Shown: one piece after another, positions 42,721 through 50,935 of the stretch | Position numbering within the stretch: position 1 is the stretch's first letter | Layout of the letters: every line of letters starts with the position of its first letter | Source: Pseudomonas lini | GTDB taxonomy: Bacteria > Pseudomonadota > Gammaproteobacteria > Pseudomonadales > Pseudomonadaceae | Direction: 5' to 3' | NCBI RefSeq assembly: GCF_001042905.1 | Contig: NZ_JYLB01000008.1 | Span: 248,001-312,000, forward strand | DNA: 64,000 bases | The notes under the pieces: generated by a model | What the model was told of the DNA's origin: nothing | Databases searched by the model: none | Seen by the model: only the letters and a program-made list of their open reading frames with translations | Made by a program: the position numbers and the translations under genes

Positions 42721-43632
42721 TCAGCCCTTGAAATCCGCAATCGCATAAGCCGCCAATTTGCCCTGGATGAAGTCCAAAAAGCACTGAATCCGTAGGGCAA
42801 GTTGCGAGTTGCGGTAGTACACCGCGTTGATCGGTTGGCGATATCCGCTGTTGAACTCCGCCAGCAGCACCTGCAAGCGACCGGCGCGGATGTCGTCGAT
42901 GGTCATGAAGTGCGACAGGCAGGCGATGCCCTGCCCTGCCAGTGCCAGGTGCCTGATTGTCTCGCCGCTGGACGCACTGATCGACGCCTGGATCGGCCAG
43001 CGATCACCATGGACATAGCGCAATGGCCATTGGTTGAGGCCTTCGTTCTGAGTAAACCCAAGCAGCGTATGTTCGGCCAGATCGGCAACGGCGGCCGGTA
43101 CGCCGTGTTGTTCCAGATACGCTGGACTGGCGACGATGTGCAGCGGGCTGCAACCCAGTGAGCGGGCGTGCAGGGTCGAGTCGGCCAGCGTGCCGATGCG
43201 GATGGCGATGTCAGTGCTTTGTTCGAGCAGGTCGATGATCAGGTCATTACTGTTGAGTTCGAGCTGGATGTCCGGGTAGAGACGGCGGAACTCATCGATG
43301 TACGGCACGATGGCGTGCAGCATGAACGGCGAGGCGGCGTTGATTCGCAGACGCCCGGAGGGGGTTTGCTGGCGTGAGGACAAGCGTTCTTCGAGTTCGT
43401 CCATCTGATCGAGAATCAGCTTGGCGTGCTCGAAGAAGTACTTGCCCTCCTCGGTCAGGTCCATGCGCCGCGTGGTGCGGTTGATCAGCGTGGTGTCGAG
43501 CTTGGCCTCCAGTCGCGACAGCGTGCGGCTGACCGCCGACGGCGTTTGCCCGACCTGTTCGGCGGCAGCTGAAATCGACCCGCATTCAATCACGCAGACA
43601 AAAATCTGCAACTCATCGGATCTGGCTTTCAC
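42721..43632 (-). CDS. LysR family transcriptional regulator
   Basis: The protein is 303 residues from a GTG start. The N-terminal helix-turn-helix reads GSISAAAEQVGQTPSAVSRT followed by LSRLEAKLDTTLINRTTRRM, and the substrate-binding domain follows from about residue 90. The ORF is open upstream to 43815, but that part crosses a REPIN and has no LysR character. The GTG at 43632 follows GAGGA at six bases and gives the standard length. It is downstream of mdaB on the same strand and may control the mdaB/quinol monooxygenase pair; this is inference. Confidence 0.9.
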   Translation of the reverse strand: MKARSDELQIFVCVIECGSISAAAEQVGQTPSAVSRTLSRLEAKLDTTLINRTTRRMDLTEEGKYFFEHAKLILDQMDELEERLSSRQQTPSGRLRINAASPFMLHAIVPYIDEFRRLYPDIQLELNSNDLIIDLLEQSTDIAIRIGTLADSTLHARSLGCSPLHIVASPAYLEQHGVPAAVADLAEHTLLGFTQNEGLNQWPLRYVHGDRWPIQASISASSGETIRHLALAGQGIACLSHFMTIDDIRAGRLQVLLAEFNSGYRQPINAVYYRNSQLALRIQCFLDFIQGKLAAYAIADFKG

Positions 43633-43672
43633 GGGTGTCCTCGTTTGCGAATCGGCGTTGCATGAATCGCCA

Positions 43673-43766
43673 AGATCGCAGCCTTCGGCAGCTCCTACAA
43701 GGATTGCGAGCACCCCGAACCTTCGGGCGTACGCCATCTGTAGGAGCTGCCGCAGGCTGCGATCTT
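43673..43766. repeat. REPIN (GATCGCAGCCTTCGGCAGCT type)
   Basis: AAGATCGCAGCCTTCGGCAG-CTCCTACA is mirrored by TGTAGGAG-CTGCCGCAGGCTGCGATCTT with one difference. It lies between mdaB and the LysR gene. The same type appears at 48228-48306 and as a half-element at 37032. Confidence 0.9.
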
Positions 43767-43798
43767 TCCCGCCTTTGCGACGGATACTAGCCGGAAAT

Positions 43799-44389
43799 TC
43801 AGGCCGGTAAGCCAAACACCTCGCTCAAGTGCTGCTCATACCGCGCCACATCGGCGTCGACGTTCGGGCGTTTCATCACATCCACGCACAGAAAGGTCGG
43901 CAAACCGGTCATGCCGAGGAAGGTGTTGGCCTTGTGGAACGGGAAGTACACCGCGTCCACGCCTTTGGCTTCGAAGAAATCGGTCGGGTCGTCGAAGGCT
44001 TGTTGCGGTGCGTTCCAGGTCAGCGACAGCATGTATTTTTTACCGTGCAGCAAACCGCCGCTGCCGTACTTCTGCGACGCGTCGGAGCGCGTGCGGCCAT
44101 CGCTGGCGTAGAGGCTGCCGTGGCCTTCGGTGAAGACTTCATCGACGTACTTCTTGACGGTCCAGGGCGCGCCCATCCACCAGCCGGGCATCTGATAAAT
44201 GATCACGTCGGCCCAGAGGAATTTGGCGACTTCCTCCGCAACGTCGTAGCCCTCGTCGATGAACGTGGCTTTCACATCCACACCGCCGCGATCCAGCACG
44301 CTCAGCGCGGCTTCGTGCAGCGTCGTGTTGTAGCGGCCATCGGAGTGGGCAAACTTTTTGCCGCCATTGAGCAACAGGACTTTTTTCAT
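43799..44389 (-). CDS. mdaB: NADPH:quinone reductase MdaB (flavodoxin-fold)
   Basis: The protein is 196 residues. It starts MKKVLLLNGGKKFAHSDGRY, the characteristic opening of MdaB. YQMPGWWMGAPWTVKKYVDE and VFTEGHGSLYASDGRT follow, with the FAD-binding pattern of the flavodoxin-2 fold. It reduces quinones by two electrons using NADPH, protecting against semiquinones. The divergent neighbour at 44550 encodes a YgiN-like quinol monooxygenase, the same pairing as mdaB-ygiN in E. coli. A longer frame to 44467 is not used because the family begins at MKKVL. Confidence 0.92.
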   Translation of the reverse strand: MKKVLLLNGGKKFAHSDGRYNTTLHEAALSVLDRGGVDVKATFIDEGYDVAEEVAKFLWADVIIYQMPGWWMGAPWTVKKYVDEVFTEGHGSLYASDGRTRSDASQKYGSGGLLHGKKYMLSLTWNAPQQAFDDPTDFFEAKGVDAVYFPFHKANTFLGMTGLPTFLCVDVMKRPNVDADVARYEQHLSEVFGLPA

Positions 44390-44549
44390 GAAAGATCTCG
44401 CAAGGTTGAAATTCGATGGCGGCAGAGTAGCGAGTCGACTCGCGCGGAATAAGCGCTTAATCAGCAAAATTCATTTGACCAATACGCACGAATCGATAGG
44501 GGATTGTTGCCATAAACTTGCGCCGATTCTGACTTTCAAGGACAACCTG

Positions 44550-44864
44550 ATGAGCGAACTGCAAGGCTTCATCCTGCACGCCAAGACCCGCCCGGAAAAA
44601 GCCGAGGCCTTCGAAGCGTTCTTCCATGCCTATGTCGAACCGAGTCGCGCCGAACCCGGTTGTATCGAGTACCACATGCTGCGAGATAAACAGGACCCGA
44701 CGCTGTTTATTTTCTACGAGATCTGGCAATCCCAGGCCCACTTGGACGAGCACTCGAACCTGCCGCACATGAAGCAGTTCCTCGACATGCGCATGGAGTA
44801 TCTGGAACGGGATTTCGATATCCGCCCGATCGAGATGCTCAGCGCTTCGTCCGCTAGCCGCTGA
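44550..44864 (+). CDS. Putative quinol monooxygenase (ABM domain, YgiN-like)
   Basis: The protein is 104 residues, one antibiotic-biosynthesis-monooxygenase dimeric ferredoxin-like domain. FILHAKTRPEKAEAFEAFF, EPGCIEYHMLRDKQDPTLFI and FYEIWQSQAHLDEHSNLPHM are the family blocks. YgiN oxidises menadiol to menadione and forms a quinone redox cycle with MdaB. AAGGACAACCTG precedes the ATG at 44550. The upstream in-frame extension to 44358 runs across the mdaB promoter region and is rejected. The 3' end overlaps the convergent TauE gene by 11 bases. Confidence 0.9.
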   Translation: MSELQGFILHAKTRPEKAEAFEAFFHAYVEPSRAEPGCIEYHMLRDKQDPTLFIFYEIWQSQAHLDEHSNLPHMKQFLDMRMEYLERDFDIRPIEMLSASSASR

Positions 44865-45618
44865 TCAGCAAGTGGCCGCCGAGCACGCCGAGGCCGATGA
44901 AGAACACACGCTTGAACAACACGGCGCTGATCCGCTGGCGCAGCCATTGCCCCAACAGCATGCCGAGTACCGCCGGAATCAGCGCCAACAGCGACGCGCT
45001 CAACTCGCCACCGCCGAGGGCGCCGCGCCATAACAGGCCGGCGGCCAACGCGAGGGTCGAGACGGTGAACGACAGGCCCAGCGCCTGCACCAGTTCATCC
45101 TTGCTCAAGCCCAGCGCTTGCAGATAAGGCACCGCCGGAATCACGAAGACACCGGTGGCCGAGGTGATGATGCCTGTCAGCACACCGCACAGCGGACCGA
45201 GCCAACGCTCTGTGCGACCTGCGACGCGCAAGGTCGGCAGGAGCAACCCGCTCAAGGCGTATATCAACAACGCCGCCCCCAGCCCCCGCACGACCCACTG
45301 CCCACCGGCCATGCCGATCCACAAAGTACCGGCACCCGTGCCGATGAAAATCGCCAGCAGCATCGGCCACAAGCGGTTCATCAGCCCGCGCAAATGACCA
45401 CCGAATGCCAGTTGCCAGACGTTGGTCAGGGTGGCGGGAATGATCAGCAGCGCCGCAGCCTGCGACGGTGCCATAGCCAGACCGAGCAAGCCCATGGCAA
45501 TGGTTGGCAGACCGAGACCGATCACGCCTTTGATCATCCCGGCCAGCAGGAAGGTGGCGATGACCAGCAAGGACAGGGCCAAACCGAGATGTTGGTAGAA
45601 CGCGGCGAGTGTATTCAT
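44854..45618 (-). CDS. Sulfite exporter TauE/SafE family protein
   Basis: The protein is 254 residues with about eight membrane segments. It opens with LLVIATFLLAGMIKGVIGLG, the usual TauE/SafE first repeat, and has a second repeat around LCGVLTGIITSATGVFVIPA. These inner-membrane proteins export sulfite, sulfoacetate or other anions; the substrate is unknown here. The ATG at 45618 gives the normal family start. A divergent LysR gene lies upstream across a REPIN. Confidence 0.88.
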   Translation of the reverse strand: MNTLAAFYQHLGLALSLLVIATFLLAGMIKGVIGLGLPTIAMGLLGLAMAPSQAAALLIIPATLTNVWQLAFGGHLRGLMNRLWPMLLAIFIGTGAGTLWIGMAGGQWVVRGLGAALLIYALSGLLLPTLRVAGRTERWLGPLCGVLTGIITSATGVFVIPAVPYLQALGLSKDELVQALGLSFTVSTLALAAGLLWRGALGGGELSASLLALIPAVLGMLLGQWLRQRISAVLFKRVFFIGLGVLGGHLLISG

Positions 45619-45721
45619 GGGGCTATGGTGAGCCCTGATGGTTGCCTTTAAAATCTGCCATATACTGAGGCTGCCTCTTGATTTGGTGGAGGCTAGAATT
45701 TTCGTTGCGGCTGCTGACGCT

Positions 45722-45804
45722 TTCGCGGGCAAGCCTCGCTCCTACAGGGGATCTGTGATCTCCAGAACGACATGAATCCTGTAGGAGCGAGGCTTGCCCG
45801 CGAA
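45722..45804. repeat. REPIN (TTCGCGGGCAAGCCTCGCTC type)
   Basis: TTCGCGGGCAAGCCTCGCTC-CTACAGG and its inverted copy CCTGTAG-GAGCGAGGCTTGCCCGCGAA flank a 29-base centre. It lies between the TauE/SafE and LysR genes, close enough to the LysR start to lie inside its promoter region. Confidence 0.9.
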
Positions 45805-45843
45805 GACGTCCGCCCAGCCAACAAACCTCCTGAGGCTGTCACC

Positions 45844-46728
45844 ATGCACTTCGACCTGACCGACCTGCGCCTCTACCTGCACATCCTCGACACCGGCAAC
45901 ATCACCGCCGGCGCCGCTCGCAGTCATCTGTCCCTGGCAGCGGCGAGCGCACGAATCCGCGCGATGGAATCTTCACTTGGCACTGATTTTCTGGAGCGCG
46001 GCCGTCGCGGCATAACGCAAACGCCCGCCGGCAAAGCCCTGGCGCAGCACGCCCGAGTTCTTTTGCAACAGGCCGAGCGTATGCAGCAAGACCTGGCCGA
46101 ATACGCCAAAGGGGTCAAAGGCCAGGTGCGGTTGTTGTGCAACACCACAGCGATCACCGAGTACTTGCCAGAGTTGTTGGCAGACTTTCTGCGCGACCAT
46201 CCGAACCTCGACATCGACCTGCAAGAGCTGCCCAGCGCGCGCATTACCCATGCCTTGCGCCAAGGTGCGGCGGACCTGGGCATCGTGTCTGACGCTGTGG
46301 ATACCGACGGCCTTGAGACTCGCTATTTCCGCGATGACCCGCTGGTACTGATCCTTCCGCGCGATCACCCCTTGGCCGACACCGGACCGTTAAATTTCAG
46401 CGCCACCTTGCATCATGATTACGTCGGTCTGAACGCCAACAGCGCCTTGGCCGTGTACCTGGAAGAACAAGCCCTGCACAGCGGCTTACGGATGCAGATC
46501 CGCATCCGTGCCGATGGCTTCGATGGCGTGATGCGCATGGTCGCCCGAGGTGCCGGGCTGGCGATCGTGCCCTTGGCGGCGGTCGAACGCTGGTCAGCTG
46601 AAACGCCGTTCAAAAGCATCGCACTGAAAGAGCCGTGGGCCCGACGCAAACTGTTGCTGTGCGCCCGGGACTTCGCCGTGCTGCCCGGTTATGCCCAGGC
46701 CTTGCTGAACGCCTTGACTCTCCCCTGA
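45844..46728 (+). CDS. LysR family transcriptional regulator
   Basis: The protein is 294 residues. The helix-turn-helix is in GNITAGAARSHLSLAAASAR followed by IRAMESSLGTDFLERGRRGI, and the effector domain starts near residue 90 (VRLLCNTTAITEYLP). The ATG at 45844 (MHFDLTDLRLYLHIL) is the normal family start. An upstream in-frame extension passes through the REPIN and is rejected. It is divergent from the TauE/SafE exporter, its probable target. Confidence 0.92.
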   Translation: MHFDLTDLRLYLHILDTGNITAGAARSHLSLAAASARIRAMESSLGTDFLERGRRGITQTPAGKALAQHARVLLQQAERMQQDLAEYAKGVKGQVRLLCNTTAITEYLPELLADFLRDHPNLDIDLQELPSARITHALRQGAADLGIVSDAVDTDGLETRYFRDDPLVLILPRDHPLADTGPLNFSATLHHDYVGLNANSALAVYLEEQALHSGLRMQIRIRADGFDGVMRMVARGAGLAIVPLAAVERWSAETPFKSIALKEPWARRKLLLCARDFAVLPGYAQALLNALTLP

Positions 46729-46773
46729 GGGGCAGACTCTACCCTTGAGGTTTCATCTTCAGGGACCGTTACG

Positions 46774-47349
46774 ATGAGCAAGCGAATTCTGGTGATCCTC
46801 GGTCATCCTTCAAGCAACAGTTTCTGCGGCGCACTTGCCGAACGCTACGCACAATCGGCGTTGCGTGCCGGGCATGAGGTGCGCCAGTTGTTTCTAGGCA
46901 AAATGGACTTCGACCCGGTGCTGCGCGAAGGCTATCAACAGGTGCAACCGCTGGAAGCCGACTTGCGCCGTGCTCAGGCGGACATTCTGTGGGCCGAACA
47001 CCTGACCCTGGTCTACCCGATCTGGTGGGGCGGCGTACCGGCCTTGCTCAAGGGTTTTCTTGATCGGGTGTTGCTTCCGGGCTTCGCCTTCAAGTATCGC
47101 GAAGGCAAAGCCTTTCCCGACAAATTGCTGCATGGCCGCAGCGCGCATCTGCTCGTGACCATGGACACGCCACCCTGGTACTACCGCTGGATCTACCGCA
47201 TGCCCGGCCTGCATCAAATGCGCAAAACTACCTTGGCGTTTTGCGGCATCCAACCTCAGCGCACGCTCACCTTCGGGCCGGTCCTGGGGTCCAGCGCCGG
47301 TCAACGCGAAACCTGGCTGCTGCAAGCCCAGGCTATCGCCAGCCGATGA
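46774..47349 (+). CDS. NAD(P)H-dependent oxidoreductase (flavodoxin-2 fold, NQO-like)
   Basis: The protein is 191 residues. RILVILGHPSSNSFCGALAE is the FMN/FAD phosphate-binding start, and LTLVYPIWWGGVPALLKGFL with DRVLLPGFAF is the classic NQO/KefF-like block. It reduces quinones or related electrophiles with NAD(P)H. It is followed after 48 bases by a MerR regulator on the same strand, which probably senses the same stress. Confidence 0.9.
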   Translation: MSKRILVILGHPSSNSFCGALAERYAQSALRAGHEVRQLFLGKMDFDPVLREGYQQVQPLEADLRRAQADILWAEHLTLVYPIWWGGVPALLKGFLDRVLLPGFAFKYREGKAFPDKLLHGRSAHLLVTMDTPPWYYRWIYRMPGLHQMRKTTLAFCGIQPQRTLTFGPVLGSSAGQRETWLLQAQAIASR

Positions 47350-47397
47350 GTCTGCCGATAATGGGGCTGGCTTACCCTCGGCAAAAAAGGACTTTTC

Positions 47398-47769
47398 ATG
47401 TACATCGGCCAAGCCGCGCATCGCTCGGGCACGACGATCAAGAGTATTCGCCATTACGAGTCGATCGGCTTGCTGCCTGCCGCTCGGCGACAAGGAAAAT
47501 ACCGTGTCTATGATCAGCACAGCATCGATCTGCTGATCTTCATCAAGTGCGCTCAACACTTAGGTTTCAGGCTCAAGGAGTTGCAGGCGATCTTTACCGG
47601 GCATCAAGGCCTGGCGATGCCCTGGTCATTGGCGCAGCAAGCCATCGATGCCAAGAAGTGCGAAATCAGCGAGAGGATTGCCGCACTCACGCATCAACAC
47701 GAGCAATTGGTCGAGTTTGAAGCCAGCCTCACACAGGCCAGAGCCGATTGCCCGCTGGAAAGTCTTTGA
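47398..47769 (+). CDS. MerR family transcriptional regulator
   Basis: The protein is 123 residues. The N-terminal MerR helix-turn-helix and wing read IGQAAHRSGTTIKSIRHYES followed by IGLLPAARRQGKYRVYD. A coiled-coil dimerisation helix (about residues 80-115) follows. The C-terminal tail is short, with a single cysteine (RADCPLESL), so a redox or metal signal is possible but not shown. It likely controls the preceding oxidoreductase. Confidence 0.9.
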   Translation: MYIGQAAHRSGTTIKSIRHYESIGLLPAARRQGKYRVYDQHSIDLLIFIKCAQHLGFRLKELQAIFTGHQGLAMPWSLAQQAIDAKKCEISERIAALTHQHEQLVEFEASLTQARADCPLESL

Positions 47770-47876
47770 GCGTCTGCGCGTTTCTGGACAGCTCAATGTC
47801 GAATACAGACAACTGAACGGTGTATGGGCGCTATAGGGTGCGACTTCAGTTCTTGAACCCACTGCCCGGAGTCATC

Positions 47877-48221
47877 ATGACCGCACCGATTACCGTCCTT
47901 CGCGATACCCATCCGCTGCCAGTACTCGACGCCTGCAAATGGGAAAAACTCGAAGGCGACCCGCACACCGTCAACCTCAACGCGTACACCAGCGAAGATG
48001 GCAGCAAGATCATGGGCACCTGGATCTGCACGCCGGGCAAGTGGTACGTGGAATACGTGAAGTGGGAATACTGCCACTTCCAGGAAGGCTACTGCATCAT
48101 CACCCCGGAAGGCATGGCGCCAATCCACCTGCGCGCCGGTGACATTTTCGTCATCGAGCCAGGGATGAAAGGTACATGGGAAGTGGTTGAGACCGTGCGT
48201 AAGTATTTCGTATTTGCCTGA
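47877..48221 (+). CDS. Cupin domain-containing protein
   Basis: The protein is 114 residues, one small cupin barrel of the DUF861/ureidoglycine-aminohydrolase-like type. GTWICTPGKWYVEYVKWEYC, then HFQEGYCIITPEGMAPIHLR and AGDIFVIEPGMKGTWEVVE are the family blocks, including the characteristic GTWEV end. Enzymatic role and metal are unknown. The ATG at 47877 gives the family start; the in-frame stretch from 47820 is not needed. Confidence 0.88.
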   Translation: MTAPITVLRDTHPLPVLDACKWEKLEGDPHTVNLNAYTSEDGSKIMGTWICTPGKWYVEYVKWEYCHFQEGYCIITPEGMAPIHLRAGDIFVIEPGMKGTWEVVETVRKYFVFA

Positions 48222-48227
48222 TAAAGC

Positions 48228-48306
48228 AAAAGATCGCAGCCTTCGGCAGCTCCTACAGGGTGTACACATTCCCATGTAGGAGCTGCCGAAGGCTGCGATC
48301 TTTTTT
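48228..48306. repeat. REPIN (GATCGCAGCCTTCGGCAGCT type), also a likely terminator
   Basis: AAAAGATCGCAGCCTTCGGC-AGCTCCTACA and the inverted TGTAGGAGCT-GCCGAAGGCTGCGATCTTTT form one long perfect stem. It begins only six bases after the cupin stop and is followed by a T run, so it can terminate that gene and the convergent mmsB. Confidence 0.9.
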
Positions 48307-48358
48307 CAGCCAATAAAAAACCGGGGATCTGCCCGACGCAGATCCGCGGAAAAACCTC

Positions 48359-49246
48359 TTACTGCGGTTTGCGATAGCTGTTGATAATCGCCGAGAAGTC
48401 CTTACCCCCTTCCCCACGCTGACTCATCGCCTGATACAACTGTTGCGCCACCGCGCCGAGCACCACCGGTTGGTGCGCCTGACGTGCCGCCTCAGTGGCC
48501 AGCCCCAGATCCTTGAGCATCAGTTCGGCACCGAAACCGCCGGTGTATCCGCGTGAAGCTGGCGCCGTTTCGACGATGCCCGGCCATGGGTTGTACATCT
48601 CCGAACTCCAGCAGCGCCCGGTGGAACTGTTGATGATTCCCGCCAGCACCGTCGTGTCGATTCCCAGCGCATCGCCCAAAGCCATGGCCTCGCTGACGCC
48701 GACCATGGAAATCGCCAGCAGCAGGTTATTGCAGATTTTGGCGATTTGCCCGGTGCCGACTTCGCCACAGTGGACGATGTTACGGCCCATCTGCGCCAGC
48801 ACCGGTTGCAGGGTTGCGAACAACTCAGGCGTGGCGCCGACCATGAAAGTCAGCGTCCCGGCCGCTGCACCGCCAGTACCGCCGGAGACCGGTGCATCGG
48901 CCATCGTCACGCCTTGTTTGGCAGCCGCCGCGGCAACATCGCGCGCCGTCTGCGGATCGATGGTGCTGCAATCCACTGCGGGCACGCCCTTGGCGATCCC
49001 CGCCAGCACGCCGTCTTCGCCCAGCCAGACGCTGCGCACATGCACAGCGGCTGGCAGCATGGTGATCACCAGCTCTGCATCTTGAGCCGCTTCACGTGCC
49101 GAAGCGCTGATGCTGCCGCCCAGTTGCTCGAGCTCTGCCAGCACAGCTTTGTTCAGGTCGACCAGGCGCAGTGAATGGCCGGCCTTGATCAGGTTGCGCG
49201 CCATTGGCGCACCCATGTTGCCGAGACCGATAAAAGCGATTTTCAT
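48359..49246 (-). CDS. mmsB: 3-hydroxyisobutyrate dehydrogenase
   Basis: The protein is 295 residues. IAFIGLGNMGAPMARNLIKA is the NAD-binding GxGxxG start of the beta-hydroxyacid dehydrogenase family. MADAPVSGGTGGAAAGTLTF is the substrate site, and GQIAKICNNLLLA holds the catalytic lysine (K at about 171). It oxidises 3-hydroxyisobutyrate to methylmalonate semialdehyde in valine breakdown. It follows mmsA by ten bases on the same strand, so the two enzymes act in sequence from one message. Confidence 0.94.
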   Translation of the reverse strand: MKIAFIGLGNMGAPMARNLIKAGHSLRLVDLNKAVLAELEQLGGSISASAREAAQDAELVITMLPAAVHVRSVWLGEDGVLAGIAKGVPAVDCSTIDPQTARDVAAAAAKQGVTMADAPVSGGTGGAAAGTLTFMVGATPELFATLQPVLAQMGRNIVHCGEVGTGQIAKICNNLLLAISMVGVSEAMALGDALGIDTTVLAGIINSSTGRCWSSEMYNPWPGIVETAPASRGYTGGFGAELMLKDLGLATEAARQAHQPVVLGAVAQQLYQAMSQRGEGGKDFSAIINSYRKPQ

Positions 49247-49256
49247 GTCCGGCTCC

Positions 49257-50774
49257 TTAACGCAAGTGGATGGTGGTGTTCACACCGTCGTTGACGCTGT
49301 CATCGTCGAACCAGCGCGCAGTGACGGTCTTGGTTTGAGTGTAGAACTGCACCACTTGCTTGCCATACGGACCGAGGTCGCCGAGCTTCGAACCGCGGGA
49401 ACCGGTGAAGCTGAAGAACGGTACTGGCACCGGAATCGGGATGTTGATGCCGACCTGACCGACGTCGATTTCCGTCTGGAATTTGCGCGCCGCCGCACCG
49501 CTCTGGGTGAACAAACCCGTGCCGTTGCCGAATGGGTTGGCGTTGACCAGTGCGATGGCTTCATCGAGGGTATCGACTTCCAGCACCACCAGCACGGGGC
49601 CGAAGATTTCCTGGGTGTAGATCTGCATATCGGGTTTCACACCGGAGAACAGGGTCGGGCCGACAAAGTTGCCTTTTTCGAAGCCTGGAACGGTAACGTC
49701 GCGACCATCCAGTTCAAGCTTGGCGCCTTCCTTGATGCCGCTTTCGATCAGATCGAGAATCCGTGCCTTGGCACGTTTGGAAATCACCGGACCAACATCA
49801 GTGCCCGGCTCGCTGCCGGCATTCACTTTAAGTTTCTGTGCCAGTGCTTTCAGGTCTGGCAGCCATTGCTTGGCCGCGCCCACCAGCACCACCACGGACG
49901 TGGCCATGCAGCGTTGCCCGGCGGCACCGAAACCAGCCCCCACCAGCGCATTGAGCGCTTGTACGCGATTGGCATCCGGCAGCACCACGGCGTGGTTCTT
50001 GGCGCCCATCATCGATTGCACACGCTTGCCGTGTTTGCCGGCCAGGTCGTAGACGTGAGTACCGACTGCGGTCGAACCGACGAACGAAACAGCCTTGATG
50101 TCCTTGTGGGTGCAAAGCGCATCCACCACATCCTTGCCGCCATGAACGACGTTGAGCACACCCGGCGGAATGCCGGCTTCGATGGCCAGTTCCACCAGCA
50201 GCATGGTCGACATCGGGTCCTGCTCGGACGGTTTGAGCACGAAGGTGTTGCCGCAGGCGATCGCCATCGGGAACATCCACAGCGGAATCATCGCCGGGAA
50301 GTTGAATGGGGTAATGCCGGCACAGACGCCGATTGGCTGACGCAGAGTATAGGTGTCGACACCGCCAGCGACGTTCTCGGCGAACTCGCCCATTTGCAGG
50401 CTGCCAATGGAGCAGGCGTGTTCGACCACCTCCAGGCCGCGGAAGATATCGCCTTCAGCGTCGGCGATGGTTTTGCCCTGCTCGTTGCTGAGCACCACGG
50501 CAATGCGTTTGGAATGTTCGCGAATCAACGCCTGAAGCTTGAGCATGATGCGCATCCGCGCGCCGATCGGCGTCAGCTTCCAGGTCTGGAAGGCGCGATG
50601 GGCGGCGCTAATGGCGGCATCCACTTCGGCGGCCGTGGCGAATGGGACTTTAGCCAATACTTGTTGGGTCGCCGGGTTGACGATGTCGTGCCATTCGGTG
50701 GTCTGGGATTCGACCCACTCGCCATCGATCAACAACTTGACCTTTTGCACGGTGGTTTCTAGCGATGCGTTCAT
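49257..50774 (-). CDS. mmsA: CoA-acylating methylmalonate-semialdehyde dehydrogenase
   Basis: The protein is 505 residues of the aldehyde dehydrogenase superfamily. VKLLIDGEWVESQTTEWHDI opens the protein, FVGSTAVGTHVYDLAGKHGK and NHAVVLPDAN are typical MmsA blocks, and FGAAGQRCMATSVVV carries the catalytic cysteine (about residue 285). It converts methylmalonate semialdehyde with CoA and NAD to propionyl-CoA in valine and inositol catabolism. A divergent LysR gene starts 161 bases away. P. aeruginosa uses the AraC-type MmsR instead, so control here may differ. Confidence 0.95.
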   Translation of the reverse strand: MNASLETTVQKVKLLIDGEWVESQTTEWHDIVNPATQQVLAKVPFATAAEVDAAISAAHRAFQTWKLTPIGARMRIMLKLQALIREHSKRIAVVLSNEQGKTIADAEGDIFRGLEVVEHACSIGSLQMGEFAENVAGGVDTYTLRQPIGVCAGITPFNFPAMIPLWMFPMAIACGNTFVLKPSEQDPMSTMLLVELAIEAGIPPGVLNVVHGGKDVVDALCTHKDIKAVSFVGSTAVGTHVYDLAGKHGKRVQSMMGAKNHAVVLPDANRVQALNALVGAGFGAAGQRCMATSVVVLVGAAKQWLPDLKALAQKLKVNAGSEPGTDVGPVISKRAKARILDLIESGIKEGAKLELDGRDVTVPGFEKGNFVGPTLFSGVKPDMQIYTQEIFGPVLVVLEVDTLDEAIALVNANPFGNGTGLFTQSGAAARKFQTEIDVGQVGINIPIPVPVPFFSFTGSRGSKLGDLGPYGKQVVQFYTQTKTVTARWFDDDSVNDGVNTTIHLR

Positions 50775-50935
50775 ATTGGTCTCCGGACGTTGTTCTTATG
50801 TAGAGAGCTATCTTTGGAGCCAAGGCGAGAAAGTCGCCTTGCGATGAGGCGTGTGTCGCGAATTGGTTGTCGGACTGTTTTTGGAGTATAGATGTGCAAA
50901 CTTCTAATAAGAACGCACATAAAAGCCGGTCCATC

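Noticed and set aside
43633..43815. N-terminal extension of the LysR gene at 42721
   Set aside because: It would translate a REPIN and has no helix-turn-helix character; the GTG at 43632 with its own ribosome site gives the family length.
49110..50762. + strand frame (550 codons) opposite mmsA
   Set aside because: Antisense of a clear aldehyde dehydrogenase; no domain found.
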